Source: Oxalobacteraceae bacterium (GTDB taxonomy: Bacteria > Pseudomonadota > Gammaproteobacteria > Burkholderiales > Burkholderiaceae_D). Taken from it: 55,156 bases of DNA. Under the pieces are notes generated by a model. The model saw nothing but the letters and a program-made list of their open reading frames with translations. It ran no database searches and was not told the DNA's origin. Made by a program: the position numbers and the translations under genes. Position 1 is the stretch's first letter. The number at the start of each line of letters is the position of its first letter. This document shows positions 28,437-38,197 of the stretch, one piece after another. The DNA lies in assembly GCA_021768485.1 (NCBI GenBank), contig JAIZVZ010000016.1, positions 1-55,156 on the forward strand, written 5' to 3'.

Positions 28437-29303
28437 ATGACACAATTGGAGCAATTTTTGCACCGCGCTGAAGCCTTGCTGCACCGCCTCGAGGCAATTT
28501 TGCCGGCGGCGGCGCCGGTGCCGGACTTTGCGGCGGCGCCGGCTTTTCGCTGGCGTACGCGGGGCGGTGCCGGTTTTTTGCAGCCGGTGCCGCATATCGC
28601 GCCGATCGCGCTGTCGGATCTGCACAATATCGCACCGCAAAAAAGCCAGATCGAACAGAACACGCGCCAGTTCGTCGCCGGCCGCCCGGCCAACAATGTC
28701 TTGCTGACCGGCGCCCGCGGCACCGGCAAGTCATCCCTGATCAAGGCTTGCCTGAACCAGTTCGCCGCCGATGGCTTGCGCCTGATCGAAGTCGATAAAA
28801 GCGATCTGGCCGATCTGGCCGACATCGTCGACCTGGTGGCGGCGCGGCCTGAGCGCTTCATCATTTTTTGCGACGACCTCTCGTTCGAAGAAGGCGAAAG
28901 CGGCTACAAGGCGCTCAAGGTCGCGCTCGACGGCAGTATTGCCCAGCAGTCCGACAATGTCCTGATCTATGCCACCTCGAACCGCCGTCATCTGCTGCCC
29001 GAGCGCTCTTCCGACAACGCCAGCTATGTGCATGGCGAGGATGGCGATTTGCATCCGGGCGAGACGGTCGAGGAAAAAATCTCGCTGTCCGAGCGTTTCG
29101 GCCTGTGGATCTCCTTTTATCCGTTCCGCCAGGACGATTATCTCGAGATCGTCGCCCACTGGCTGCGCAGCTATGCCTGCGACGAGGCCAGCATCGCCGC
29201 CGCCCGCGACGAGGCCTTGCGCTGGGCCTTGCAGCGCGGCTCGCGCTCGGGTCGCGTGGCCTGGCAATTCGCGCGCGACTTCGCCGGCCGGGCGCGCTCT
29301 TGA
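28437..29303 (+). CDS. DUF815 family P-loop ATPase
   Basis: The 288-residue product has a Walker A loop GARGTGKS at residues 92-99, an acidic Walker B-like segment FIIFCDDLSFEEGE near 140-153, and the sensor-like ATSNRRHLLPE, which together define the DUF815 branch of AAA-type ATPases. Its function is not established to my knowledge. I prefer the ATG at 28437; a GTG at 28425 is in frame. It starts 25 bases after argJ, and its TGA overlaps the TTG start of mutT, so these two are probably coupled. Confidence 0.87.
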   Translation: MTQLEQFLHRAEALLHRLEAILPAAAPVPDFAAAPAFRWRTRGGAGFLQPVPHIAPIALSDLHNIAPQKSQIEQNTRQFVAGRPANNVLLTGARGTGKSSLIKACLNQFAADGLRLIEVDKSDLADLADIVDLVAARPERFIIFCDDLSFEEGESGYKALKVALDGSIAQQSDNVLIYATSNRRHLLPERSSDNASYVHGEDGDLHPGETVEEKISLSERFGLWISFYPFRQDDYLEIVAHWLRSYACDEASIAAARDEALRWALQRGSRSGRVAWQFARDFAGRARS

Positions 29304-29743
29304 CGACGGCCGCAAACGCGCCGGTGGTGGTCGCGGTCGGCATCCTGATGCGGCCGAACGGCGACGTCTTGCTGGGCCAGCGGCCGGCCGGCAAGCCGTA
29401 TGCCGGTTACTGGGAATTCCCCGGCGGTAAAGTCGAGCCCGGCGAGACTCTGTTCGAGGCCTTGCGCCGCGAATTTCTCGAGGAGCTAGGCCTGACCATC
29501 GTCAGCGCCGAGCCCTGGTGCTGCGTCGAATACGTCTATCCGCATGCGCATGTGCGCCTGCATTTTTACCTCAGCCGGCAGTGGCTGGGCGAGCCGCAAA
29601 GCCTGGAAGGGCAGGCGTTTGCCTGGCATGGCGCCGATGGCACGCGCGCGCTGTCGCCTCTGCTGCCGGCCACCATTCCACTGCTCGAATGGCTTGATCC
29701 GCTGCGTCTGCTGCCCGATGCGCGGGCCACGCGCCATTGCTGA
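29300..29743 (+). CDS. mutT: MutT-type 8-oxo-dGTP diphosphatase (Nudix)
   Basis: MutT removes oxidised dGTP from the nucleotide pool. The 147-residue protein has a complete Nudix box GGKVEPGETLFEALRREFLE (residues 42-61) followed by ELGL. The preceding RPAGKPYAGYWEFPGG is the MutT signature. The TTG at 29300 overlaps the DUF815 stop as TTGA. Placement near secA, yacG and coaE matches the classical mutT locus, which supports the specific assignment over other Nudix enzymes. The start codon is inferred from the overlap. Confidence 0.88.
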   Translation: MTTAANAPVVVAVGILMRPNGDVLLGQRPAGKPYAGYWEFPGGKVEPGETLFEALRREFLEELGLTIVSAEPWCCVEYVYPHAHVRLHFYLSRQWLGEPQSLEGQAFAWHGADGTRALSPLLPATIPLLEWLDPLRLLPDARATRHC

Positions 29744-29800
29744 AGGCATAAAAATTGCTTGTAAGATAGTCTATTATTTATCATTTGCAAGGAATTCGTA

Positions 29801-31057
29801 GTGAAAATCATCGTTTTGGGTAGCGGCGTCATCGGCACCACCTCGGCTTATTACCTGGCCCGCGCCGGCCATGAGGTGACGGTCATCGATCGCCAGCCGG
29901 CGGCCGGGCTGGAAACCAGTTTCGCCAATGCCGGCGAAGTCTCGCCCGGCTATGCCACGCCGTGGGCCGGACCGGGGATTCCGCTCAAGGCCATCAAATG
30001 GCTGATGATGCGCTACAGCCCGCTGGTGGTGCGGCCCAAGCTCGATCCGCAAATGTGGCGCTGGCTGTTCGAAATGCTGCTTAACTGTACCCACAGCCGT
30101 TTCGAGGTCAACAAGGGCCGCATGCTGCGCCTGGCCGAATACAGCCGCGACTGCATGATCGCGCTGCGGGCCGAGACCGGCATCGCATACGACCAGCGTA
30201 CCCAAGGGACTTTGCAGCTGTTCCGCAGCCAAAAGCAGGTCGACAGCGCCGGTCAGGACATGGAAATACTCAAGCGCTATGCGGTGCCGCACACCCTGCT
30301 CGGGGCTGACGCCTGCCTGCAGGCCGAACCGGCCCTGGCCCATGTGCGCGGCAAGTTCGTCGGCGGTTTGCTGTTGCCGGGCGATGAGACCGGCGACTGC
30401 TTCAAGTTCACGCAGGCGCTGGCCGGCATGGCCGAAGGCCTGGGCGTGCAGTTCAAATACGGGGTCGAGATCGAGCGCCTGCAATGCGAGCAGGGAGAGA
30501 TCACCGGCGTGGTCACCTCGAACGGCATCTTGAATGCCGACCGCTTCGTGCTGGCCCTGGGCAGTTATTCGCCCTTGCTGCTCAAGGATGTCGGCCTGCG
30601 CATTCCCGTTTATCCGGTCAAGGGCTATTCGATCACGATGCCGATTGCCGATGCCGCCTGCGCGCCGGAATCGACAGTCATGGACGAGACCTACAAGGTG
30701 GCGATCACGCGTCTGGGCGACCGTATCCGGGTCGGCGGCACGGCCGAGATCGCCGGCTACGACCTGGCGCTGCGCGAGAGCCGGCGGCAGACGCTCGTGC
30801 ATAGCGTGAGCGACCTGTTTCCGGGCGGCGGCATGATCGACCAGGCCGAATTCTGGACCGGTTTGCGGCCGATGACGCCGGACGGCACGCCCGTGATCGG
30901 ACCGACGCGTTACCGCAATCTGTTCCTCAATACCGGGCACGGCACGCTTGGCTGGACCATGGCCTGCGGTTCGGCCAAAATGCTGGCCGACCTGATGTCG
31001 GGGATGACGCCGGCGATTGCCACCGATGGCATCTTCATGGACCGTTATGCGGCGTGA
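29801..31057 (+). CDS. dadA: D-amino acid dehydrogenase
   Basis: DadA is a membrane-associated flavoenzyme that oxidises D-alanine and other D-amino acids to keto acids and passes electrons to the respiratory chain. The 418-residue protein has the FAD-binding fingerprint [19 protein letters not shown] (residues 5-23), the family segment [19 protein letters not shown], and the C-terminal [16 protein letters not shown]. The GTG start at 29801 has an AAGGA ribosome site. It could draw on D-alanine released during wall turnover. No alanine racemase gene is adjacent. Confidence 0.94.
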   Translation: MKIIVLGSGVIGTTSAYYLARAGHEVTVIDRQPAAGLETSFANAGEVSPGYATPWAGPGIPLKAIKWLMMRYSPLVVRPKLDPQMWRWLFEMLLNCTHSRFEVNKGRMLRLAEYSRDCMIALRAETGIAYDQRTQGTLQLFRSQKQVDSAGQDMEILKRYAVPHTLLGADACLQAEPALAHVRGKFVGGLLLPGDETGDCFKFTQALAGMAEGLGVQFKYGVEIERLQCEQGEITGVVTSNGILNADRFVLALGSYSPLLLKDVGLRIPVYPVKGYSITMPIADAACAPESTVMDETYKVAITRLGDRIRVGGTAEIAGYDLALRESRRQTLVHSVSDLFPGGGMIDQAEFWTGLRPMTPDGTPVIGPTRYRNLFLNTGHGTLGWTMACGSAKMLADLMSGMTPAIATDGIFMDRYAA

Positions 31058-31154
31058 GCGGGGCTGGAGCGGGGGGCGGGCCTGAAGCGGGTCTGCTTCG
31101 GGTGCGTCGGCAGAAAATAGGCGCGGGCTTGTTGTCTTGGCGGGGGCGCGCGGT

Positions 31155-31331
31155 TCAGGCCGTGTCGTCGCCGTCTTCGTCGCTTGGCGCGGCGACCGGG
31201 ATCACGTATTTTTCATTGGCCCAGGCGCCGAGGTCGATCTGCTTGCAGCGGTTGCTGCAAAACGGACGATAAGTGTTTATTTCGGTCCATTCGACCTTGG
31301 TCCCGCAAGTGGGGCAATCAACGACAACCAT
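31155..31331 (-). CDS. yacG: DNA gyrase inhibitor YacG, zinc-binding
   Basis: YacG is a small zinc protein known in E. coli to bind GyrB and inhibit gyrase. The 58-residue product has the four zinc ligands Cys6 and Cys9 (DCPTCG) and Cys25 and Cys29 ([14 protein letters not shown]), then [11 protein letters not shown] and an acidic tail. The ATG at 31331 gives the family start MVVVDCPTC. It lies 25 bases after zapD and ends the pilB-to-yacG run, convergent to dadA. Confidence 0.93.
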   Translation of the reverse strand: MVVVDCPTCGTKVEWTEINTYRPFCSNRCKQIDLGAWANEKYVIPVAAPSDEDGDDTA

Positions 31332-31356
31332 ATTTCACGATCAATTCAATCAAATT

Positions 31357-32112
31357 TTAAAAATTACACAGCGTCAGCACAAACGGGATGTCGGTTTCGA
31401 GCGGTTTCGGTTTCATGTCGCCGCATTGCGAGGTAAAGCGCACCCACAGCATGTATTTATTGGCCGAAATTTCGGGAATCGCGCCGAGGCTGCTATCGAG
31501 CTGCAACTTGAGCATCTGGAAGATCTTCCCTTGAAGCATTTGTTGATAACTGCCTGCATTGGCAATCATCTTGACCGGACTGCCGGAATCGCGCAACAGG
31601 CGCAAGACCAGCGCGATTGCTTCAAATAAAGGCTCCATCGGTGCAAACCACTGCTGGATATCGTTGAAACGCTGCTCGGCACTGCGTTTTTGCCAGGCAT
31701 AATACGACGGCAAATCGAATTCGCAGGCGCCGCCGGGGATGATGGTGCGGCCGCGTATGCTCATCAGCCATTCATTGTCGCGGATATTCTGCCCGGTCTT
31801 GCCCTGGGCGCCGACCAGGGCGGCGGTGACCGTTTCCAGCTCGTTCAGCACGGCATCGAGTGCGTCGGCCTGGACATTCGGATTGGTTTTGTACGCTAAC
31901 AAACTCTGGCGCTGACGCTCCAATTCCTGTGCCAGATCCGATTTCAAATCGGCGCGACCTGCCACTTCCAGCATTTCGAAAATGGTGGCCAGGGCCACAT
32001 GATGCTGGAACGGATGCTCCTGGAATAAAAAGAACTTGAATTTCTGGTAAAGGTCTTCCAGCCGCAACAGGGTACGAATTCGTTCGTTGAATGGGTATTC
32101 GTAGACGATCAA
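31357..32112 (-). CDS. zapD: Cell division protein ZapD
   Basis: ZapD binds the FtsZ C-terminal peptide and bundles FtsZ filaments. The 251-residue protein starts at TTG 32112 ([20 protein letters not shown]), which is the conserved family N-terminus; the nearby upstream ATG is out of frame. An AAGGGA ribosome site lies upstream. The helical N-terminal region and the C-terminal beta segment ([20 protein letters not shown]) are both visible. It lies 85 bases after coaE. Confidence 0.94.
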   Translation of the reverse strand: MIVYEYPFNERIRTLLRLEDLYQKFKFFLFQEHPFQHHVALATIFEMLEVAGRADLKSDLAQELERQRQSLLAYKTNPNVQADALDAVLNELETVTAALVGAQGKTGQNIRDNEWLMSIRGRTIIPGGACEFDLPSYYAWQKRSAEQRFNDIQQWFAPMEPLFEAIALVLRLLRDSGSPVKMIANAGSYQQMLQGKIFQMLKLQLDSSLGAIPEISANKYMLWVRFTSQCGDMKPKPLETDIPFVLTLCNF

Positions 32113-32197
32113 AATAGCATCCCTTTTTAGGTCAACTTAAAACAATTCCGTGATTTTGTATCATGCAGCGAAAAATTACAAATGCTCTCTGCGATAT

Positions 32198-32878
32198 TCA
32201 GCGGGCTTTCGCAAATTCTAGATATAAATCGTGTAATTGCGCGATTTGCGGCAGCAAAGCCGCCAGATTTCCATTGTTTTCGATGATATCGTCGGCCCGC
32301 GCCCGGCGCTCGGCGCGGCTGACCTGATGCGCCATGATGGCTTGCACCTGGCCCGCGCTCAGGCCGCTGCGCGCCATCACGCGTTCGATTTGCAAGGCTT
32401 CGCTGCAATCGATCGCCAGAATGCGGTCGACTTGCCAGATGCTCGATTCGAGCAAAAGCGGCACCACCAGCATCACATAGGCGCCGTCGGTCGCAGCGGC
32501 GATGCGCACGGTTTCGCTGCGGATCAAGGGATGCAAAATCGCTTCGAGCTGCGTTTTGCGGCCGGCGCCGGCCGCGCGCTGGGCTTCGCTGCCGTCGCCG
32601 AACACATGGGCGCGCATGCGGGCGCGGTCCAGCGCGCCGTCGGCCGTGATGAAATCGGCGCCGAACTGGGCGGCGATGGCCGCCATCGCGGCACCATGCG
32701 GCGCCGTCAACTGGTGGGCAATGGCGTCGGTATCGACTACCGCGGCGCCCAGTTCGGCAAACGAACTGGCCACCGTGCTCTTGCCGCAGCCGATGCCGCC
32801 GGTCAGGCCGACGCAAAAGCGGGCAATGCCGGGATGGCGTGGCGTCGGCCCTGCGTCCTGGGCGGCGGGCCTGCTCAT
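32198..32878 (-). CDS. coaE: Dephospho-CoA kinase
   Basis: CoaE phosphorylates dephospho-CoA in the last step of coenzyme A synthesis. The 226-residue protein has the P-loop GGIGCGKS at residues 27-34 and VDTDAIAHQLT as the substrate-binding aspartate region, then the LPLLLES-type segment (VPLLLESSIWQ) and DDIIENNG. I start it at 32878, where the ATG overlaps the pilD stop; the open frame upstream lies inside pilD. The first 20 residues before the P-loop region are a lineage-specific extension. Confidence 0.95.
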   Translation of the reverse strand: MSRPAAQDAGPTPRHPGIARFCVGLTGGIGCGKSTVASSFAELGAAVVDTDAIAHQLTAPHGAAMAAIAAQFGADFITADGALDRARMRAHVFGDGSEAQRAAGAGRKTQLEAILHPLIRSETVRIAAATDGAYVMLVVPLLLESSIWQVDRILAIDCSEALQIERVMARSGLSAGQVQAIMAHQVSRAERRARADDIIENNGNLAALLPQIAQLHDLYLEFAKAR

Positions 32879-33741
32879 GACAGCAGGCCCAGCGTCAGCT
32901 GGCCCAGCGCTTTCCCATACAGCAGCGTGATGAGGCCGGCCGCCGCCAGATACGGACCGAAGGGAATCGGATTGTCGCGTCCGCGTTTGGCAAAGACCAT
33001 CAGGCTGATGCCGACCACGGCCCCGACCACCGACGACAGCAAGACGATGGTCGGCAGCATGGCCCAGCCGAGCCAGGCGCCGAGCGCGGCCAGCAGTTTG
33101 AAGTCGCCATAGCCCATTCCTTCCTTGCCCGTAATTAATTTGAAGGCCCAGAAAATCAGCCACAGGCACAGATAGCCGGCGGCGGCGCCGATCACGGCAT
33201 CGGCCAAAGGCACGAAAGTGCCGTTCAGGTTGACCAGCAGGCCGCACCACAATAGCGGCAGCGTCAAATCGTCGGGCAAGAGCTGGGTGTCGTAATCGAT
33301 GCACGTCATGGCGATCAGCAAAAAGACGAACAGCAGGGCGGCGAGGCCGGCCAGGCCGCTGCCGAAGTGCCACACCAAGAGCGCCGAGAGGGCGCCGCTG
33401 ACCAGTTCGACCGCCGGATAGCGCAGCGAGATCGGCGCCTTGCAGGCGCTGCATTTGCCGCGCAGCGCCAGATAGCTGACGACCGGGATGTTTTCCAGCG
33501 CGCCGATCATGTGGCCGCAGTGCGGGCAGGCCGAGCGCGGCGCCACCAGCGTGTAGGCATCCTGGTGCGGCAGCGGCGCCCCGCTTTCATGGGCCACGTA
33601 ATTGTCGGAATCGCGCTGCATCATCTTGGGCAGGCGATGAATGACGACATTGAGAAAGCTGCCGATCAGCAAGCCGAACACGGCCGCGACAATTGTCGGC
33701 AGCAGGCTGCCCGGTGCTGCAAACAAGACCAAATCCATCAT
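32875..33741 (-). CDS. pilD: Prepilin peptidase / N-methyltransferase PilD
   Basis: PilD cleaves the leader of type IV prepilins and methylates the new N-terminus. The 288-residue multi-pass membrane protein has the four cytoplasmic zinc cysteines Cys72, Cys75, Cys97 and Cys100, and both catalytic aspartates, Asp149 (CIDYDTQLLPD) and Asp213 (GMGYGDFK). The first ATG of a tandem pair shares a base with the pilC stop. It is coupled to coaE by an ATGA overlap. No pilin gene is in the window. Confidence 0.96.
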   Translation of the reverse strand: MMDLVLFAAPGSLLPTIVAAVFGLLIGSFLNVVIHRLPKMMQRDSDNYVAHESGAPLPHQDAYTLVAPRSACPHCGHMIGALENIPVVSYLALRGKCSACKAPISLRYPAVELVSGALSALLVWHFGSGLAGLAALLFVFLLIAMTCIDYDTQLLPDDLTLPLLWCGLLVNLNGTFVPLADAVIGAAAGYLCLWLIFWAFKLITGKEGMGYGDFKLLAALGAWLGWAMLPTIVLLSSVVGAVVGISLMVFAKRGRDNPIPFGPYLAAAGLITLLYGKALGQLTLGLLS

Positions 33742-34964
33742 CAGACAACTGCTCCCAGTTTGAAAATCGGTAAATACATGGCGACCACCAGGCCGCCGAT
33801 CAAGATCCCGAGGATGGCCATGATCAAAGGCTCCATCAGCGACGACAGCGAAGCGACCGCGTCGTCGACCTCTTCTTCGTAAAAATCGGCGACCTTGCCC
33901 AGCATGGCGTCGAGCGAACCCGATTCTTCGCCGATCGACACCATTTGCGTGACCATGTTCGGAAACACGCCGGCGTTCTGCATGGCCACCGTCAGGCTGG
34001 TGCCGCTGCTCACTTCGTTCTGGATCTTGCGCGTGGCGTCGAGATAGACGGCATTGCCGGCTGCGCCGCCGACCGAGTCGAGCGATTCGACCAGCGGCAC
34101 GCCGGCGGCGAACATGGTCGACAGCGTGCGGGTCCAGCGGGCGATGGTCGCTTTCCTGATCACTTCGCCGAAAATCGGGGCTTTGAGCAAGGTCCGGTCC
34201 ATGACGCGCTGCATCTGCGGCGAGCGGCGCCAGGCCTGGAAGAAGAAGTAGATCGCGCCGCCGATCAGGCCGAAAATGGCATACCAGTATTTGACGAAGA
34301 AATCGGAAATCGCCATCACGATCAGGGTCGGCGTCGGCAGGTCGGCGCCGAAGCTCTTGAATACTTCCTTGAAGGCAGGCACCACCCAGATCATGATGAC
34401 GGCGGTGACGATGAAGGCCACGGCCAGGATGGACATCGGATAAAACAGCGCCGACTTGATCTTGCCCTTGATGGCAATCGTCTTTTCCTTGTAGATCGCC
34501 AGGCGCGTGAGCAGGTCTTCGAGGATGCCGGCCTGTTCGCCGGCCCCTACGAGGTCGCAAAACAGGGCGTCGAAATACAGCGGATACTTGCGAAAAGCCT
34601 GGTTCAGGCTGGTGCCGGTCTCGATATCGGCGCGCAAGTCGAGCACCAGCTTCGACACCGAAGGGTTGGCGTGGCCCTTGCCGACGATGTCGAACGATTG
34701 CAGCAGCGGCACGCCGGCCTTCATCATCGTCGCCAGCTGGCGCGTGAACAGCGAGATATCCTTGTCGGTGATTTTTCGGCCGCTGCGGAAATTCTTCTTT
34801 TTGATCTTGCTGACCAGGATGCCCTGGCGGCGCAAGGTGACGGTGGCGATCGCCACGCCGCCGGCCCGCATCTCGCCGCTGACGATCTTGCCGCCCTTGT
34901 CGCGGCCTTCCCAGGCAAAGATGAATTCCTTGGACTGACTGGAACGGGGAGCGGAGCTAGCCAT
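33741..34964 (-). CDS. pilC: Type IV pilus inner-membrane platform protein PilC
   Basis: PilC is the inner-membrane platform on which the PilB motor drives pilus growth. The 407-residue protein has a cytoplasmic N-terminus and two T2SF domains, the first around residues 70-195 (LFTRQLATMMKAGVPLLQSF) and the second around 275-395 (WTRTLSTMFAAGVPLVESL), with membrane helices after each. The two-domain repeat and length are normal. It begins 8 bases after pilB. Confidence 0.96.
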   Translation of the reverse strand: MASSAPRSSQSKEFIFAWEGRDKGGKIVSGEMRAGGVAIATVTLRRQGILVSKIKKKNFRSGRKITDKDISLFTRQLATMMKAGVPLLQSFDIVGKGHANPSVSKLVLDLRADIETGTSLNQAFRKYPLYFDALFCDLVGAGEQAGILEDLLTRLAIYKEKTIAIKGKIKSALFYPMSILAVAFIVTAVIMIWVVPAFKEVFKSFGADLPTPTLIVMAISDFFVKYWYAIFGLIGGAIYFFFQAWRRSPQMQRVMDRTLLKAPIFGEVIRKATIARWTRTLSTMFAAGVPLVESLDSVGGAAGNAVYLDATRKIQNEVSSGTSLTVAMQNAGVFPNMVTQMVSIGEESGSLDAMLGKVADFYEEEVDDAVASLSSLMEPLIMAILGILIGGLVVAMYLPIFKLGAVV

Positions 34965-34972
34965 CGTTGGTC

Positions 34973-36697
34973 CTATTCATTGGTGCAGCCAAGTACTTCT
35001 TCAAGACTGGTCAAACCCTGCTTCACTTTGAGCAGGCCCGACTGGCGCAGCGAGCGCACGCCCTCGCGTTCTGCCTGCCGCGCAATTTCGGGCGCCGTGC
35101 CCTGGCTCAGGATCAGGCGCTCGATCGCTTCGGTGATCGGCATGATCTGGTAGATGCCGACCCGTCCTTTGTAGCCGCCGTTGCAGCGCTCGCAGCCGAC
35201 GGCCCGGTAAGGGGTCCAGCTGCCGTCGAGTTCTTCGCGCTTGAAGCCGGCGGCCAGCAGGACTTCGTCGAGGATGGCGGCCGGCTGCTTGCAGCTGCAC
35301 AGGCGGCGCGCCAGGCGCTGGGCCGTGATCATGATGACCGAGGAGGCGATATTGAACGGCGCCACGCCCATATTCATCAGGCGCGTGAGCGTCGACGGCG
35401 CATCGTTGGTATGCAGCGTCGAAAACACCATGTGGCCGGTCTGGGCCGCCTTGACCGCGATATCGGCCGTTTCGAGGTCGCGGATTTCGCCGACCATGAT
35501 GACGTCGGGATCTTGCCGCAAAAATGCGCGCAGCGCCACCGCAAAGGTCAGGCCGGCGCGCTCGTTGACATTGACCTGGTTGACGCCGGGCATATTGATT
35601 TCGGCCGGATCTTCGGCGGTGGCGATGTTGATGCCGGGTTTGTTGATGACGTTCAGGCAGGTGTACAGCGAGACGGTCTTGCCGGAGCCGGTCGGGCCGG
35701 TCACCAGCACCATGCCGTAGGGCCGCTGGATCGCCGCCAGCAGCAATTCCTTTTGATCGGGGTCGTAGCCGAGGGCGTCGATGCCCATCTGCGCCTGGCT
35801 CGGATCGAGAATCCGGATCACCGTCTTTTCGCCGAACAGGGTCGGCAGGGTGCTGACCCGGAAATCGATGGCGCGCGTGGCCGACAGCACGAGTTTCATG
35901 CGGCCGTCCTGCGGCACGCGCTTTTCGGAAATGTCGAGCCGCGACAGGATCTTGATGCGCGATACCAGTTTTTCACGGATCGACAGCGGCGGCTGGGCAT
36001 GGTCGCGCAGCACGCCATCGACGCGCAGGCGGATCCGGTAGAATTTTTCGAACGGTTCGAAATGGATGTCGGAGGCGCCGCAATTGATCGCATCCATCAG
36101 TATCTTGTTGAGGAACTTGACGATCGGGGCATCGTCGATTTCGCTGGCGGCGGGCTCGGCCGCCAGCGCCGCCGCATCTTCCTCGATGAACTGGATTTCC
36201 TGTTCGTCGCCGACCATTTCGTTCAGTGTCTGCTCGGCGCTCTTGCCGAGCGAGGCGAGCAGCGACAGCAGGGCATCGTGAGCCACGATCACCGGTTCGA
36301 CCGAGGTTTCAGTCTGAAATTTGACCTGGTCGAGGGCGGCGATATTGGTCGGGTCCGAGACCGCCACCGACATCTTGTTGCCGCGCTTGGCCAGGGCGAT
36401 CACGCGATGGCTTTGCATCAGCTTGGCATCGATGATGTCGCTTGGCAGCAGCGCCAGGTCGAGCGCGCCGAGGTCGATCAGCGGGTAGCCAAAGGTTTCC
36501 GAGCAAAATACGGCCAGCGTGGCGCAGTCGATGCTGCCGCCGGCAATCAGCTTGTCGATGAACTGGCTCTTGTCTTCGCTGGCTTTGTGCTGCAGCAGCG
36601 CGACTTGTTCGGCCGTCAGTTGTCCTGCCTGGAGCAAGGCACGCGCCAGGCCCGACATGGGACTGCTGTTGGCCGGGGTCGATAACACTGCTGCCAT
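34973..36697 (-). CDS. pilB: Type IV pilus assembly ATPase PilB
   Basis: PilB is the hexameric ATPase that powers pilus extension. The 574-residue protein has an N-terminal MshEN/T2SSE-N region to about residue 160, the Asp box (FLRQDPDVIMVGEIRDLET) and the Walker A loop GPTGSGKT at residues 334-341. The zinc-binding cysteines are Cys467, Cys469, Cys502 and Cys505. It is the first gene of the pilBCD-coaE-zapD-yacG run. No retraction ATPase gene is nearby. Confidence 0.96.
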   Translation of the reverse strand: MAAVLSTPANSSPMSGLARALLQAGQLTAEQVALLQHKASEDKSQFIDKLIAGGSIDCATLAVFCSETFGYPLIDLGALDLALLPSDIIDAKLMQSHRVIALAKRGNKMSVAVSDPTNIAALDQVKFQTETSVEPVIVAHDALLSLLASLGKSAEQTLNEMVGDEQEIQFIEEDAAALAAEPAASEIDDAPIVKFLNKILMDAINCGASDIHFEPFEKFYRIRLRVDGVLRDHAQPPLSIREKLVSRIKILSRLDISEKRVPQDGRMKLVLSATRAIDFRVSTLPTLFGEKTVIRILDPSQAQMGIDALGYDPDQKELLLAAIQRPYGMVLVTGPTGSGKTVSLYTCLNVINKPGINIATAEDPAEINMPGVNQVNVNERAGLTFAVALRAFLRQDPDVIMVGEIRDLETADIAVKAAQTGHMVFSTLHTNDAPSTLTRLMNMGVAPFNIASSVIMITAQRLARRLCSCKQPAAILDEVLLAAGFKREELDGSWTPYRAVGCERCNGGYKGRVGIYQIMPITEAIERLILSQGTAPEIARQAEREGVRSLRQSGLLKVKQGLTSLEEVLGCTNE

Positions 36698-36754
36698 AAT
36701 TTAAGTCAAAACGTTGATAAGCGGATGTGCATAAGTCCGGGCGCGCGAGCGATG

Positions 36755-36831
36755 AAATCAGTAAAAAATCAGTAAGACCGCTACCGCTTCCGGCGGGCGG
36801 CACAAGCCGATGCATTTGATGCACTGATGCA
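36755..36831. repeat. Short direct repeats upstream of pilB
   Basis: AAATCAGTAA occurs at 36755-36764 and 36766-36775. GATGCA occurs at 36809, 36818 and 36826. Both lie in the 199-base gap between the CorC-like gene and pilB, where the pilB promoter must be. I see no convincing promoter boxes. Confidence 0.55.
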
Positions 36832-36896
36832 ATTCTTTAGGCTACCGAGATCATCGCCTCATAGCGCCGATTTGTAAAGCAGGCCATGCAAGAGGC

Positions 36897-38195
36897 CTAA
36901 GCGCGCGCGGCGGCCGGCTTGGCGCTGGCGCGCTTGAGTTTGACCACTTTGATGGCCTGGTTTTGCGATTGCACGATTTCAACGACGCAAGAGCCGACTT
37001 TCAGGCTGACACTGGTTTCCGGAATATCTTGCAATAATTCTAATAATAAACCGTTCAGTGTTTTCGGGCCATCGGTCGGAAACGCCAGAGCGAGCCGCTT
37101 GTTGATATCGCGCAGCGCCGTGGCGCCCTCGAGCAGGCATTCGCCATTGGCATCCCAGGCAAAACTGTCGGCGCGGGCCGCGCCCGGCATCGAGGTCGTG
37201 AATTCGCCGATCATTTCTTCGATGATGTCGTCGAGCGTGACCAGGCCCTGCACCTCGCCGTATTCGTCGACGATGATGCCGAGCCGTTCGCGGTTTTCTT
37301 GAAAATATTGCAACTGGCTGAAAACACCGGTGTCTTGCGGAATGAAATAAGGGGTGTTGAGCAGCGCGCGGAAGTGCTCGACCGTCAATTCCTCTTCCTG
37401 GTTGAGCAAGGCGACCGCCTTGCGGACATGCAAAATACCGACGATTTGATTGATTTCGCCCTCAAACACCGGCAATTTGTTGTGATAGCAGGTTGTCAAC
37501 TGATGCTTGATTTCATCGACCGAGACCGCCAGGTTCAGTGCTTCGATCTGCGAGCGCGGGGTCATGATGTCTTCGACCGAGATGGTTTCGAGGTCAAACA
37601 GATTGAGCAAGATGCTTTTGTGTTTCTGGGGGATGAAATTGCCGCCCTCGAGCACGATCGAGCGCAATTCCTCGGGCGAGAGCCGCACATCGTGCGCTTC
37701 CTTGCCGGTCTTGATGTGCAAGATCGCCAGCAGGCCCGAGACGAACAGATTGACGAACCAGATCGCCGGCTTGGCCAGCGCCATCAGCGGCTTGAGAATC
37801 AGGCTGGTCGGCAGCGCGATGCGTTCGGGGTAGGTGGCGCCGATCACCTTGGGCGAAATTTCGGCAAACACGATCAGTAAAAAAGCCACCACGCCGGTGG
37901 CAATCGTCAACACCTGTTCGTTATTGCCGAACGAGGTGATGGCAATCGTGGTCACCAGCGCGGTCGACATCGCATTGATGAGGGTATTGGCAATCAAGAC
38001 CAGCGACAAGACCTTGTCGGTGCGGTCGAGCAGCCACAAGGTGGTGATGGCGCGTTTGCTGCCGCGCTTGGCCAGGTGGCGCATGCGATGCCGATTGGCC
38101 GCCATCAGGGCGGTTTCGGCCATCGCAAAAAACGCGGAACAGAAGATTAAGACGACGAGGGCGACAATTTGCACCCATAAGGGAACGGAGGGCAC
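36897..38195 (-). CDS. CorC/HlyC (CNNM) family membrane protein
   Basis: CNNM/CorC proteins are membrane proteins linked to magnesium or other cation efflux. The 432-residue product has the DUF21 membrane domain (about 1-190, with FFAMAETALMAANRHRMRHL and VIGATYPER), a CBS pair (about 205-330, EDIMTPRSQIEAL and the IIVDEYGEVQGLVTLDDI end), and a CorC_HlyC domain at the C-terminus. The GTG at 38195 follows the ispB stop by two bases, so the two are cotranscribed. The substrate cannot be read from sequence. Confidence 0.92.
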   Translation of the reverse strand: MPSVPLWVQIVALVVLIFCSAFFAMAETALMAANRHRMRHLAKRGSKRAITTLWLLDRTDKVLSLVLIANTLINAMSTALVTTIAITSFGNNEQVLTIATGVVAFLLIVFAEISPKVIGATYPERIALPTSLILKPLMALAKPAIWFVNLFVSGLLAILHIKTGKEAHDVRLSPEELRSIVLEGGNFIPQKHKSILLNLFDLETISVEDIMTPRSQIEALNLAVSVDEIKHQLTTCYHNKLPVFEGEINQIVGILHVRKAVALLNQEEELTVEHFRALLNTPYFIPQDTGVFSQLQYFQENRERLGIIVDEYGEVQGLVTLDDIIEEMIGEFTTSMPGAARADSFAWDANGECLLEGATALRDINKRLALAFPTDGPKTLNGLLLELLQDIPETSVSLKVGSCVVEIVQSQNQAIKVVKLKRASAKPAAARA

Positions 38196-38197
38196 GA

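Noticed and set aside
34967-36685. Plus-strand open frame of 572 codons opposite pilB
   Set aside because: PilB on the minus strand is complete with Walker and zinc motifs; the plus frame shows no recognisable motif.
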